DNA of 64,000 bases from Pantoea sp. Eser (GCA_009830035.1 SZZY01000011.1:80349-144348), one strand, 5' to 3'; positions 18,066 to 27,672 are shown, counted from the first letter of the stretch. Notes: generated by a model from the letters alone, not told the origin. Numbers and translations are program-made.

Positions 18066-19689
18066 CTAGGATTCGCCGCTGTGATAGCTGCGCCGCATCT
18101 CCTCCGCTATTTTCTCAATGCTTTCTGGCATCAGCACATCATCAGCATCCCCGGCAGGCAGCGGCATGCGGATTTTCCACAGCTGCCCGCCTTCCAGCAG
18201 GGCGAAAGCCTGCCCTTTCGGCAGCGTCACGATATCGGCCGGCTCCATTAGCGGTACTTTTACCGTGCCGACGCGGTCCTGGGTACTTGAAGTAAAGTCC
18301 TGGTCTGCGTTGACATCCGCCGTATCCTGGTGCCCGGAGACCAGCGTTTTGGTGTAGATTTCCACCTGAGGGAGCTGCGTAGTCAGCAGTTCGGCGGTGC
18401 GGTTCTCCCTGATGCGCAGCATAATCAGGTTGTTAAAGTCACCCTGTACTTGGGCCGTCTTGGCCGCACTCCCGATGCGGGCCTCAATATTCAGAAGACG
18501 TCTGGGTATAGGCCGTCACATGCATGCCGGCACCGCCCCCTTTGTTGATAAGCGGAATGAACTCATCGCCCATCAGCTCATTAAACTCATCAAAGTGCAG
18601 GTTAATCAGGGATTTCCCTTCTTTCCCGCCCGGCAGACCCGCATTGATACCGTGTTTGTAAATGTGACCGGCCACGCTCACCAGATCGGCAAACATGGAG
18701 TTACCGACCGCGCTCGCCACCTCACTGTCACTGAGCGCATCGAGTCCCACATACACCACGGCTTTTTTACGAATGATTTGCTCCCAGCCAAATATCGGGC
18801 GCGTATCGTCAATATCCTGATAATTCGGCGACAGTAGCTCAGCGGTCTTCCCGGTGTTCAGTTTTTCTAGCAGCGGCAGCAGAAATGCCACTATTTTGTC
18901 AAAGTAAGTACGGTCATAACGTACCGCTGAACGCAGCCCGTCGAGGATGTGATCATAGAGCTTTTTGCCTTCCTCTGAACTCAGTGCGACCTCGATGGCC
19001 CAGATACGTAAAGCATCCGGCTGCCCCTGCATGTTACGGGGCACGTCGTCCTCTCCCAGCACCTGCTAATTATTCTCAATCTGCGTCTGCAGGCCGGGCA
19101 GCTACGCCTGGATGATTTTCTCCGCATAACGGATATAGAGATCGGCGATATTGTTCACGTAGCGCATGATCAGCGTGTAGTCAGGGCGTTCCCCCAAGGT
19201 AACCAGCGCACGGGCGATGATGTTGACGAACCGCCAGGCAAACTCAAGGAATGCCGCGCTGTTTCCTTCTCCCGACAGCTGACCGGCCACGCGGGACGCC
19301 ACCTCTGACACGCGACCAAAACGCCCAACGGCATTATAACGGGCCGAAATTTCAGGCCACCCGAGATGAAAGATATACAGCTCATCCCCGCGCCCGGCCC
19401 AGTGGGCCTCAGCCCAGACGCGTTTCATCAGGTCTGCCTCACCTTTCGGATCAAAAACGATGGTGACTTCCCCCCGCCGGATATCCTGTGTGACCAGCAG
19501 CTCTGCCAGCCGGGTCTTTCCGACGCGCGTGGTGCCGTAGACCACCGTATGGCCAACGCGCTCCCCCAGTGCCAGGGCGACAGCCCAGGGTGCCTGCACA
19601 CAGACATACGCCCCCATGCCCGACACCACGGCGGTATTCAATTCAACGGCCGGACGCAGCAGGGCTTCAATGACGTAACGGTTACTCAT
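18066..19689 (-). pseudogene. traD: TraD/VirD4-type coupling ATPase, internal deletion plus stops
   Basis: The Walker A loop is GTTRVGKTR, close to the N-terminus, and the Walker B region is NLHFDEFNELMGDEF. The full coupling protein has about 150 residues between its N-terminal membrane segment and ALGERVGHT; here APWAVAL is joined straight to that motif, an in-frame internal deletion. Further damage: two in-frame stops near 19103 and 19066 and a frameshift near 18480. The C-terminal piece (RIRENRTAELLTTQLPQVEI) ends at 18066. The protein would couple the relaxosome to the secretion channel at the inner membrane. It is non-functional here. Confidence 0.85.
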
Positions 19690-19972
19690 CGTCTGCCTCC
19701 TTTATTATTTTATTACCGTCGGCCCTGCGGATATACGCCCCCCTTCCGGAAGAGGCTTCCCTTTGGGGCAGGTAGTGGTAACGCAGAGCATTCGCCAGTA
19801 AGCGCCAGAGCACATACAGAACATTCGACAGAATGAAAAAAATGAACCATACGGCCCGCAATGACAGCAGGTGTTTATTCACAGCAGTTTCTGTGGAGAC
19901 GGCAGTTACGGTGCATGCTGCCTGATGGGCGGCAGCGGGCTTAGCCTCAGGCGGAACCGCATTATCAGGCAC
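19682..19972 (-). CDS. Small ICE membrane protein
   Basis: 96 aa, open. One hydrophobic segment (AVWFIFFILSNVLYVLWRLL) is flanked by an Ala/Pro-rich N-terminal part and a basic C-terminal tail. The stop overlaps the start of traD by 8 bp, so it is in the same transfer operon. Genes of this size next to traD are usual in this ICE class. Function unknown. Confidence 0.6.
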   Translation of the reverse strand: MPDNAVPPEAKPAAAHQAACTVTAVSTETAVNKHLLSLRAVWFIFFILSNVLYVLWRLLANALRYHYLPQREASSGRGAYIRRADGNKIIKEADDE

Positions 19973-19978
19973 CGGGCA

Positions 19979-20188
19979 TTACTCCCACATGTAGTGTCCT
20001 GGCGGTGCGGTGCGCCATGCCGTTGCCTCCTTCTGCAGTAAGTCGTTCAGGTCACTGACCGGATGGCCCAGGACAAGCCGGGCGAGCAGAAGAACACCGC
20101 CGAAAGCGGCAGGCAGGAAAACGACATGACGGAAAAAACAGAACAGAAGCCACAAAGCGTAACGCAGGCTTTTCAGGATGATGTGCAT
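19979..20188 (-). CDS. Small ICE membrane protein
   Basis: About 69 aa from the ATG at 20188 (MHIILKSLRYALWLLFCFFR); an in-frame start further upstream would overlap the nuclease gene. Two hydrophobic stretches, the second being VVFLPAAFGGVLLLARLVLG. It lies 6 bp upstream of the next small membrane gene. Function unknown; likely part of the transfer operon. Confidence 0.5.
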   Translation of the reverse strand: MHIILKSLRYALWLLFCFFRHVVFLPAAFGGVLLLARLVLGHPVSDLNDLLQKEATAWRTAPPGHYMWE

Positions 20189-20198
20189 AAGAGATTCT

Positions 20199-20771
20199 TC
20201 AGAGATACTGCCGGACGTCCTGACCGGCAAGAATGGCCAGAAGGCGTTGCCCACTGATGATGCGCAGGCGCGGTGACGCCGTGAGAATGGTGCGGCTCAT
20301 TTTTCCGGTACGCCCGGTATGGATAAACAGGCCGCGGCGGGAGTACTGCAGGAGAAGGCGGTCAAAGTCCTCAACATGTCCGGGCGAGACTGCACGACTG
20401 TACCGTTTGGCCTGAATCAGCCAGTATTCCCTGTCGATGATCACCTGACCATCAAGGCCGCCGTCACCGCTATAGGAATCATTGCGCACCACGGTCAGTC
20501 CCTGACGTTCAAAGGCAAACAGCAACAACTCTTCAAAGACATAGGGGCTGATTTTGCGCAAATAGGTCAGACGCTGCGCATCTCCCGGCAGGCTGGTCAG
20601 TTTATCCATTACCCGACCGGCCGTTGCCCGGTAACGCCGGTGACGGCGGGTGCTGGCTTTCTCCCGTCGGCGCAGGTTGAGAAAGGCCATCACCACCAGG
20701 AACAGGATGACCAGCATGACGGCCTGGAGGGGGTACGCCATCAGCAGCCCGTTGAGATTTTGCGCGATCAT
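20199..20771 (-). CDS. Membrane-anchored Mrr/restriction-endonuclease-like protein
   Basis: 190 aa, open. One N-terminal membrane helix (AVMLVILFLVVMAFL), a basic linker, then a PD-(D/E)XK-like nuclease domain. The conserved core is visible: SYSGDGGLDGQV (catalytic Asp) followed by YWLIQAKRY (Q-x-K), as in Mrr_cat domains. Proteins of this type occur in the transfer operon of SPI-7-class ICEs; their role is unknown, perhaps nicking or degrading DNA at the membrane. The stop of the next upstream gene meets its start (shared base 20771), so they are coupled. Confidence 0.75.
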   Translation of the reverse strand: MIAQNLNGLLMAYPLQAVMLVILFLVVMAFLNLRRREKASTRRHRRYRATAGRVMDKLTSLPGDAQRLTYLRKISPYVFEELLLFAFERQGLTVVRNDSYSGDGGLDGQVIIDREYWLIQAKRYSRAVSPGHVEDFDRLLLQYSRRGLFIHTGRTGKMSRTILTASPRLRIISGQRLLAILAGQDVRQYL

Positions 20772-21280
20772 TACGGCTTAACCTGCTGCGTCAGGCCGGT
20801 ATCGGTGATAAGTACCGGATAATGCTCAATCTGCAGGCGACGGGCCAGCTCGCTGCCGGAAGCCGGTGCCAGACTGGCACCGGGTGCCAGCTCGCGCACG
20901 GTATCCATGTCCGTGAAGTTGACTATTATCCCGGCCGCATGCTGTTCAGCCAGTGCGCCGGCATTGGCCTTCAGCCATTCACGGGACAGAGCATCATCCC
21001 CGACCAGAAACAACGCCCCAATGCCGGGCAACTGCAGCGGCCGGTCTGCTGTATTCCCCGGACTCAGTTCAGGCGTGGTAACGGGTAAAATACCCGCCAT
21101 CCAGTCAGCCAGCGGAACACCATGGCCCGGCTGGAGTGAAAGCGGCGCGTCATTGACGCCGGGCATACCGGGCTGTTTATTAACGGCCTCAAAATACGGC
21201 GCAGCATCTTCACCGCCTAGGTCAGCATGGCCGGTCAGGGGAAGGAGGGTAAAAAGCAGTAAGGACAGAGTTTTCATCAT
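20771..21280 (-). CDS. ICE protein, TIGR03765 (PFL_4695) family
   Basis: Intact, 169 aa, with a signal peptide (MMKTLSLLLFTLLPLTGHA). The segment ALFLVGDDALSREWLKANAG and the end RRLQIEHYPVLITDTGLTQQ are typical of the TIGR03765 family as I recall it. It is periplasmic and part of the transfer operon, between the transglycosylase remnant and the nuclease-like gene. Molecular function unknown. Confidence 0.75.
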   Translation of the reverse strand: MMKTLSLLLFTLLPLTGHADLGGEDAAPYFEAVNKQPGMPGVNDAPLSLQPGHGVPLADWMAGILPVTTPELSPGNTADRPLQLPGIGALFLVGDDALSREWLKANAGALAEQHAAGIIVNFTDMDTVRELAPGASLAPASGSELARRLQIEHYPVLITDTGLTQQVKP

Positions 21281-21286
21281 GGTTAT

Positions 21287-21992
21287 CTCTCGGGTTCAGT
21301 CCAGACGAAGCCTGGATCGGGGGTGAGCGCAGCAACCGACCGGGGCGCTTCAGCTGCCGGCGCAGAAATGCGCGGTGAAGGGCTGATTTTTGCCAGATGT
21401 CCTCTCACGATGGCGCGGTAACGGGCAGCCGGCTGCCGGGCTTGCGTGTCCAGCACTCACGCAGAATGGTGGCGGCGGCGTTCAGGTTGGTGTAAGGGTC
21501 AAACGCATCCCACGTCGAGGCAAAATGATGACCATTCCAGCCCAGATTCACCTGGGCGATACCGACATCGATGCGCTTAAGCGGGTGACGCTTCATAAAG
21601 ACCTGCAGCGCGCCCGGATACAGACGCTGCCAGGCCGCGTTAACCTCACGCTGGAAATCAAGCTCCTTCTGGGTGCGGGCAAATTCTTCCTTCACCCACT
21701 GTTCAGCAAACTTACGTCGCTTTGCCGGGGTCTGCGCCTCAATACCAAGGGTGGAAAGCGGATCGAGGCCCGGCGACTGAATACCCCGGGGGCCCTTCAT
21801 CAGCTGCTGATAACGCTGATAATCGTCGGCACTGAGTCCCCGCTGACCTGCCTGCTGCTGCAGGTTTTGCTGTGCGGAATCCGCCCGTTGTGTTGATTCC
21901 TGCCGGCTGACATCAGTCTGTCCTGATGTGGTCGCGGCCTGGGTCAGGGGACTCAGCAGCATGGCGGCTAAAAAGGTATGTTTCAGTTTCAT
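21287..21992 (-). pseudogene. Fusion remnant: TIGR03759 N-terminus joined to lytic transglycosylase C-terminus
   Basis: From the ATG at 21992 (GGAG upstream) the protein has a signal peptide, a Gln/Ser-rich stretch and LSADDYQRYQQLMKGPRGIQ, the TIGR03759 signature. At about codon 130 it switches to HPLKRIDVGIAQVNLGWNGH and LNAAATILRECW, the C-terminal part of an SLT-type lytic transglycosylase. In these ICEs the two are separate neighbouring genes, so one deletion fused them in frame and removed the thioredoxin-like end of the first and the catalytic glutamate region of the second. After KPGS the frame shifts; the original C-terminus (RYRAIVRGHLAKISPSPRIS) ends near 21287. Both functions are likely lost. 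Confidence 0.75.
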
Positions 21993-22003
21993 CGTTCGCT
22001 CCG

Positions 22004-22743
22004 TTATTCTGCTCTGAGCACGGTCAGGCGGCCGTTAACACGAAACGTCGCCTCACCATAACCGGCACTGACCAGCGTCCAGCCGGCAACGGTTTCGCCC
22101 GTCCCGACCAGTGTCACCTGCGACAGGCTGCTGTAACCCCGGGGCACTGATGGCAGCCCAGGAATCTGCCCCCCGCTTCTCCACTCCCGACAGCACAAAA
22201 GACGCGCTGCGGGCCACGCGAAGTGACGGAGCAGCGCGACGTGTGTCAGCAGGACGGGGCTTTGCAGCAGGTTCAGTTTTTTTAACCGGTGCGGCGACGG
22301 GTGCGGCGGGTACGGTTGCCGGCTGTGTTTTCAGCGCTGTCAGCTGCTCATTCAACGCACTCAGGCGGGTTTCCAGCCCCTGCTGGGCGTCCTGGAGGGA
22401 GTGTAATGACTGACGCAGGGCTTCGTCGCTACCGGCCTGTTTCGCTGCTGCACTCAGCCCCTGCTGTACCTCTCCGATTTTTTTCCGCGTGTCCTGCAGA
22501 CCGGTTTTGAGCGTGGTCACATCTGACTGCAGGGCCGCGACTGTCTCAACAGTGGCCGCAGTACTGCCCTGAGATTCAAGGCGCGTAAGGCGCTCATCGA
22601 GGTTCGAGATGCCCAGACTGAAGGCGGTGTAGCCCAGCGCCAGAATGCCGGCCAGTGCCCCAGATGAGGCGGCGGCGGGGACGCCAGCTGAATCTTTTAC
22701 GGGCCGGAGCGGGGTCCGTATGGAATGGTTGCTGTTCGCTCAT
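22004..22743 (-). pseudogene. ICE coiled-coil membrane protein, two frameshifts
   Basis: The ATG at 22743 overlaps the pilL stop (ATGA). The start MSEQQPFHTDPAPAR shifts near 22695 to a membrane helix (GALAGILALGYTAFSLGISN) and then a long coiled coil rich in Leu/Gln/Glu/Thr (LDERLTRLESQGS, TTLKTGLQDTRKKIGEVQQG). A Pro/Ala linker and a small C-terminal domain follow. A second shift near 22135 leads to YSSLSQVTLVGTGETVAGWT and the stop at 22004. About 245 codons in all. Its place after pilL suggests an inner-membrane protein of the type IVb pilus or transfer channel. Confidence 0.6.
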
Positions 22744-23405
22744 TTTCTCAGAAACCCTCCGCTGACAGGTTTAACCGGTACTGACTGAGGTGCGCTGATG
22801 GCCGGTTGTGACAATGCTGACGGCGCAGGCGTGGACCAGGTGCTGACCGGCGGCGGAAGGTGGGAGACCGGCAGCTGGTAGCCATCGCGCAGGCTGTGGC
22901 AGACAACACGCTGCACATCGTCCACTTCCAGCTGCCAGGCCGGACCGGCCATGGCCTGCAGGGCAGTACGCAGGCGCATCGGGCCCAGCTGGTACTGGAC
23001 TGCCGGCAATGCCTGGCGGTAAAGCACGCCGTTGGCGGAGCCCGTCGCGCACAGGGAATAACCGGACTGGCGTAGGGCGTAACGCAGCGCATCCGCCACG
23101 GTAGGATGCAGGGATGACGGGATGCGAATATCAATAATCTGCGAGAGAGGGGCGCGCTGGGCCGCCTGCGGATCGGTACTGACCAGCATATAACGATCGT
23201 AGCGCACCACTTCCGGCGTCCGCGCATACTCGTCCGGAGAGACCGGCTGAACGTTGCGGGTGACGGTGGTGCCGGGTGTCGGGTCGGCAGGCGCGCGTTG
23301 TTACAGCTTTTGCGGCTGGGAAACACAGCCCGCAAGGAGCAGCAGGGGAAGAACAGTGGCAAGCCTGCCTGGTGAAAATACTTTGTGAGAGGTGTTACGT
23401 TTAAT
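22740..23405 (-). pseudogene. pilL: PilL-type conjugative pilus lipoprotein (TIGR03748), stop codon
   Basis: In the reading frame of the main part (PLSQIIDIRIPSSLHPTVAD, LRYALRQSGYSLC, LRTALQAMAGPAWQLEVDDV) the upstream DNA gives a lipoprotein signal VLPLLLLAGC followed by VSQPQKL and then TAA near 23309. Upstream of that, AGGAAA stands before an ATT (23405) where a start is expected, so the start codon may also be lost. PilL is the outer-membrane secretin-like lipoprotein of the thin pilus used for mating. The C-terminus overlaps the next gene. Confidence 0.75.
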
Positions 23406-23543
23406 CCGGAATTTTCCTGTGCAGTGATAAAATAGCCCTCACTGTGCGGAATCGGTCCGGTTTTACTCAATTAACAACTGATTTTCCGTTGATGAAAAAA
23501 AACGCCACCCGAAAGGATGGCGTTGCGATGAAACAGATAGTAA

Positions 23544-23981
23544 TCAGTCCGGGTAAAATTCGTTGCTGAGAGTAGTATCTGTTGTCCAGATGCTGTCTTC
23601 AGGAAAGATATCCAGACCTATGCCGGTTTCTTTGGAAGAATCGGCGCGGGCGTCAAACCACACATCCGCAAGCCATTCAGGATCAGAAAGCGCATTTTTC
23701 AGGCTCGGCGTCTTGTTCAGACGACGTACAATCAAATCACGGTGTCCTTTAATGGTTAACTCCCAGCTTTTACCACGATGGGTTGGCTGAAACTTCCATT
23801 TAAGAAGGTGGGCCAGTAAGACAGCCATACGGCTGGCCAGCTCACGCTTTTCACTTTTGCCCACGTCTTCAATCTCCTCGGCGATGTTCTTAATATCAAT
23901 CTGACTGAGCTTTCCGGCACGCAGTAAAGCTGCCTGTTCACTGGCCCAGGCAACAACGTCTGAATCGTAACGTGCTCCCAT
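23544..23981 (-). CDS. DUF29 family protein
   Basis: Intact, 145 aa, with GGAGG before the ATG. The text DSDVVAWASEQAALLRAGKL followed by IAEEIEDVGKSEKRELASRM, then HLLKWKFQP, is the DUF29 signature. The family is helical, cytosolic and of unknown biochemical role, common in cyanobacteria and on mobile DNA. It stands alone between pilL and ssb, not overlapping either, so it looks like a later insertion into the ICE backbone. The 5' side (23982-24115) has no gene. Confidence 0.8.
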   Translation of the reverse strand: MGARYDSDVVAWASEQAALLRAGKLSQIDIKNIAEEIEDVGKSEKRELASRMAVLLAHLLKWKFQPTHRGKSWELTIKGHRDLIVRRLNKTPSLKNALSDPEWLADVWFDARADSSKETGIGLDIFPEDSIWTTDTTLSNEFYPD

Positions 23982-24115
23982 ACAAGCCTCCGTTAGTCAA
24001 AAAGTGAAGAAACCGCCACAAAAGATATGCTCCGGGGATAACAGTAAGATGCAACATAAAAAGTTGCTTCCTGAAGTTTGTCAGAGACAGTCATAACAGT
24101 CAAAGCTCCATTAAT

Positions 24116-24568
24116 TCAGAGGGCGTGAATTGCCACTCTGGAACAGTCATACCTGAGGCCAATGAATGGTATATCATCGTCAAAGTCCATCGGTGGCGCA
24201 CCTGCACTGCTGCCGGACTGCCGGCCGCCAAGCATCTGCATGGTGCCACCAATATTGACCACCACCTCTGTGGTGTATTTCTCCTGGCCGGTCTGATCGG
24301 TCCATTTGCGTGTGCGCAGCTGGCCCTCGAGGTAAACCTGGGAGCCTTTGCGCAGATATTTACCCGCAATTTCTGCCAGCTTGCCGAAAATAACCACCCG
24401 GTACCATTCGGTCACTTCTTTCTGTTCACCGGACTGCTTATCGCGCCAGCTCTCAGACGTGGCCAGAGAAAGGTTGGCAACTGCACTGCCGTTGGGCATA
24501 TAACGAACTTCAGGATCCTGGCCGAGGTTTCCGACAAGGATAACCTTGTTAACGCCACGTGAGAACAT
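24116..24568 (-). CDS. ssb: Single-stranded DNA-binding protein
   Basis: 150 aa from the ATG at 24568, chosen because the family begins [20 protein letters not shown]. The OB fold is complete ([20 protein letters not shown], then [20 protein letters not shown]). The linker is short, and the acidic tip MDFDDDIPF is followed by about 14 extra residues rather than ending the protein; as I recall, ICE-encoded SSBs often have such an extension. It would protect single-stranded DNA during transfer and replication. It sits beside STY4534-like and topB genes, the normal order for the class. Confidence 0.9.
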   Translation of the reverse strand: MFSRGVNKVILVGNLGQDPEVRYMPNGSAVANLSLATSESWRDKQSGEQKEVTEWYRVVIFGKLAEIAGKYLRKGSQVYLEGQLRTRKWTDQTGQEKYTTEVVVNIGGTMQMLGGRQSGSSAGAPPMDFDDDIPFIGLRYDCSRVAIHAL

Positions 24569-24628
24569 AATCATTTCTCTTGTAAGGAATAAAGACACAC
24601 CCCGCGAACGGGGTGTGTCAGGTGTGCA

Positions 24629-25098
24629 TCAGAATGAGTTTTCTGCGTAGTCGCGTTGTGCGGCAGAGCCATTCTGTGGCGGCACGAAGTCAGGTTTTTC
24701 AGTCTTATAAACCATTTACTGGCCTATTTTGATCCAGTCCACCTTTATCAGGCGGGCTTTCAGACTGACGCGCTGTTCGCCGGCATGGTCGCCTTTGTTC
24801 AGCGTAAATATGTCCTGGACGGGTTACTCAGGTTAAAGCCCAACAGGACTTTCTTGTCTTCATTGACGGCTTTCTGGCAACGGGCGATAAGGCTTGTAGC
24901 CTCTTTACCTGCGACAGAAATGTCAAAACGGGCGTAGGCCGGATTATCAGTCGGACCACTCAGTGCATTGATTACGCAGCTGAGGAACGAGCCATTCTGA
25001 TGGTTAACCTGGCGGATGTTGCTGAGATACCCGATGCCTTTGATAGTCAGGTTGAAGTACTCAGATTTTGCAGATGCAGAAGTGTTGTTTGTAGACAT
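24629..25098 (-). pseudogene. STY4534/DUF3577 family ICE protein, frameshift and stop
   Basis: The start MSTNNTSASAKSEYFNLTIK has GGAGAAAA upstream. The text KGIGYLSNIRQVNHQNGSFL and SVAGKEATSLIARCQKAV is the DUF3577 signature. A frameshift near 24805 changes the frame to IFTLNKGDHAGEQRVSLKAR, then a TAA stands before MVYKTEKPDFVPP, and the original stop is at 24629. The family is a single-strand-DNA-associated protein (STY4534 type) found next to ssb in SPI-7-like elements. Confidence 0.75.
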
Positions 25099-25388
25099 GA
25101 TGTTTTCTCCATGGCGGTAAAAAAAGGTATGACGGAGAAACCATCCGCCCTGACGGGAGTGGTTTCCCGTCGGGGGTCAGGATCAGCTGAATCCTGTGAG
25201 TCTGATATGTTGAAAGGACCTCAATCACTGTGCAGTGATATCCGTTTCCAGAGGTTAAACGGATTTACCACCCGAAGGCGTTTCTCTCAGACTGCTGAAA
25301 CTTTAGCTGGCTGTGAAAAACAGCGGTAAGCACTGTTGATTTTTAAACCAAACAAGCCTTGTGTCAACCCATAAAACCAGAAATGAAA

Positions 25389-25412
25389 ACGGCGCTGCAT
25401 AAGCAACGCCGT
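25389..25412 (-). terminator. Terminator-like hairpin
   Basis: Arms acggcg and cgccgt extended by an inner tgc/gca pair, loop of four bases, followed on the minus strand by TTTTCATTT. It would end a minus-strand transcript from the gap upstream of it. Confidence 0.55.
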
Positions 25413-25442
25413 GGGGGCTGTACCAGACCTTAAAGTATCTCA

Positions 25443-25589
25443 CTACTCCGGGGATCCGTTCCCGACGCGATTTTCACGGAGAGCATGCGTCTTACAGTTA
25501 CTGCCAGATGTGCGATGGCAGACCGTCGTGCCGGTTGCCAGATTAATCCCGTTAAAGTTAATCTGGCTGCCTCCGGCAATGGGGTACAT
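25443..25589 (-). CDS. Possible 48-aa protein
   Basis: A short frame starting MYPIAGGSQINFNGINL and ending before a terminator-like hairpin (25389-25412). Composition (Asn, Gly, Thr, Cys) is plausible for a small secreted or structural peptide but no site for ribosome binding is visible and I recognise no family. Kept only because a stop and a terminator line up. Confidence 0.25.
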   Translation of the reverse strand: MYPIAGGSQINFNGINLATGTTVCHRTSGSNCKTHALRENRVGNGSPE

Positions 25590-25647
25590 ATCGAAGCGTA
25601 GTCACATTAGCAGAAACCGGCCCGGGGTTGTACAGTGAAATAACTCA

Positions 25648-27101
25648 TCACTGTGCGGATGATTCTGTTTTTGCCCCTGTTGCTGCTTTTTCGCGCTTTG
25701 TGGTCTTTTTCCCGTTGGTGTTAATAATACCTTTGCAATCCGGGTAACGCACACAACCCCAGAAATCCCCTTTCTTACCCTTGCGTTTACGCGTGGGTCC
25801 TTTGCATAACGGACAGGGAGGCGTGACGGGAGCGGTGATTTTCACACGGTCCTGGCGGCCTTTTTCAACAAGGTGGCGCGTCCACTGCAGCTGCTTTTGC
25901 ATAAAGACCGCAAGCGACATTTTTCCCTGAGAAATATCATCCAGCGCCTGCTCCCATAATGCTGTCATACCCGGGCTCGTCAGCGTTTCCGGCAGTGCCG
26001 CAATCAGCTCCCGAGCACATCTGCGTTGAGTGGATGTGCTTCCCTTTTTTCTCCAGATAGTGTTGTTTGAAGAGGGTTTCAAGCACGGTCGCACGCGTCG
26101 CCTCTGTGCCAAAGCCTGCGTTATCACGCAGCACTTTCTTCAGCTTCGGGTCACTGACGAAACTGGCCGAGTTTTTCATGGCAGCAATCAGCGTCCCCTC
26201 CGTGAACGGTTTAGGCGGACTGGTTTTCATATCCTTAACGTCAGCACCGGCGACAGCGCAAACATCCCCTTTCGCCAGCGCCGGCAGCGCCATACTTTCA
26301 CCGTCGACGTCCTCTTCAGCGTCGTCATCTTTGTCAGCCTGGAACAATGACTTCCATCACCACACTGACTTTCCCGCGTGTACGGAACAGCTAGCCGCCT
26401 ATGCTGAAGGACGCCTCAGTCACGTCAGATTCCTGCAGCGGAAGGAACTGCCACCAGGGCTTTGGCACGAAGGACGTAATTTCATTATCCCGGTTAACGA
26501 CCATGGCAAGCGTTGGCGTCTGTACACGTCCGACGGACAGCACTTCTGAAACCCCTGAGTCACGGGCCTTAAGGGTATAAAGACGCGTCAGGTTCATGCC
26601 GATAAGCCATTCAGCCTGGCTCCGGCCTTTGCCGGCATCATGCAGCAGGGCTGTTTTTTCCCCGAGAAGAATACTTCTCAGCGCTTCTTTCACACTGGCT
26701 TCATCCAGTGCTGAAAGCCAGAGCCGGCGTACCGGGCCACTGTACCGGCAGTATTCCAGCAACTCACGCGCAATAACTTCTCCCTCGCGGTCGGCATCGG
26801 TTGCGATGACCACCTCAGACGCCTTTTTGAGCAGCTTACTGATAACGGTGAACTGCGATTTTGTCGGCTCTTTGACGACCATTTTCCAAGTCTCAGGCAG
26901 CGCAGGCAGAACATCTGCACGCCAAGGCCTGCCATACTGCTCGCCATAGGCTTCAGGGCTGGCAGTTTCGAGTAAATGGCCGACCGCCCAGGTCACAACG
27001 GTGTTACCTCCGCTGATAAATCCCTTTTCACGCTTGCTGATGCCCAGCACGCGGGCAATGTCCTTTGCCTGTGAAGGTTTTTCACACAGAAAGAGTTGCA
27101 T
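25648..27101 (-). pseudogene. topB: DNA topoisomerase III, lacking the catalytic tyrosine region
   Basis: The N-terminal Toprim domain is complete (LFLCEKPSQAKDIARVLG; VIATDADREGEVIARELLEY). After LSVGRVQTPTLAMVV and FVPKPWWQ the protein jumps straight to FLPLQESDVTEASF, a segment normally more than 200 residues further on. The deleted part contains the YPRTD active-site tyrosine. A stop (26391) and a frameshift near 26000 break the rest; the C-terminal zinc-finger part (CPLCKGPTRKRKGKKGDFWG) remains at 25648-25800. In this ICE class topB helps resolve replication or transfer intermediates. No activity is expected here. Confidence 0.88.
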
Positions 27102-27197
27102 GCGTTGCCTCCCGCATCAGCGTTTTTCACCCGCCGCAACAGCGCGGACATCATTCATAAGTTTCCTGACGCCGGAACCGGTCAGACGCTGGGATGA

Positions 27198-27659
27198 CTA
27201 TGAGCGATAGACGACATAGAGCCTGCTGCCGGACCCGTTTTTCTCGATTTCAATATCAAGGTGATCACGACCGTTCCAGTCGGAGCCCATTTTATAGTAG
27301 CTGCCCTGCATGGCGTCCCAGACGGGATGCGTATCATCTTCAGCCGCCGCTTTCCAGTCCCCGTCATTCGACGCCTGGCGCATAGATTCAAGCTCCTGCG
27401 AGGAAAGGAGTTTATAATGCCGTTTTAAGCGGGCCGCCGCCGTATCTACATCAACCGGTACGGAGAATGTTTTATCGACGGACTGCATTGCCTGTTGTCC
27501 TGCCGGGCTCATCAGCGGCATCCCGCCACTTTCTCCGCTGTCGTTGCCGCCCAGCGTTTTTGTCAGGTTCGCAGCGGTATCGCTGACCTGTTTATTAATA
27601 GCTGCCCAGTCCATTGTTGCGCATCCACTCAGTAAAAAGAAGGAGGTGGGGAGGAACAC
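27198..27659 (-). CDS. ICE lipoprotein
   Basis: About 153 aa from a GTG at 27659. The lipobox FFLLSGC is near the N-terminus, so it would be a lipoprotein. In the frame upstream, ATA stands where an ATG would fit the GAGGAG site at 27676-27683, suggesting a lost start codon; the GTG may serve instead. The body (AAARLKRHYKLLSSQELESM, DMQGS-like C-terminal strands, RLYVVYRS) looks globular. It lies between topB and the TIGR03761-type gene. Function unknown. Confidence 0.55.
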   Translation of the reverse strand: MFLPTSFFLLSGCATMDWAAINKQVSDTAANLTKTLGGNDSGESGGMPLMSPAGQQAMQSVDKTFSVPVDVDTAAARLKRHYKLLSSQELESMRQASNDGDWKAAAEDDTHPVWDAMQGSYYKMGSDWNGRDHLDIEIEKNGSGSRLYVVYRS

Positions 27660-27672
27660 AGGGCGAATTATA

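Larger units (their letters stand above)
25099..25647. other. Gene-poor gap with a possible small ORF
   Basis: No recognisable gene in 550 bp. A 48-codon minus-strand frame (25589-25443, MYPIAGGSQINFNGINLATG) is followed 31 bases later by a terminator-like stem on the same strand, so a small gene or RNA is possible. The frame has no clear ribosome-binding site. Confidence 0.4.
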
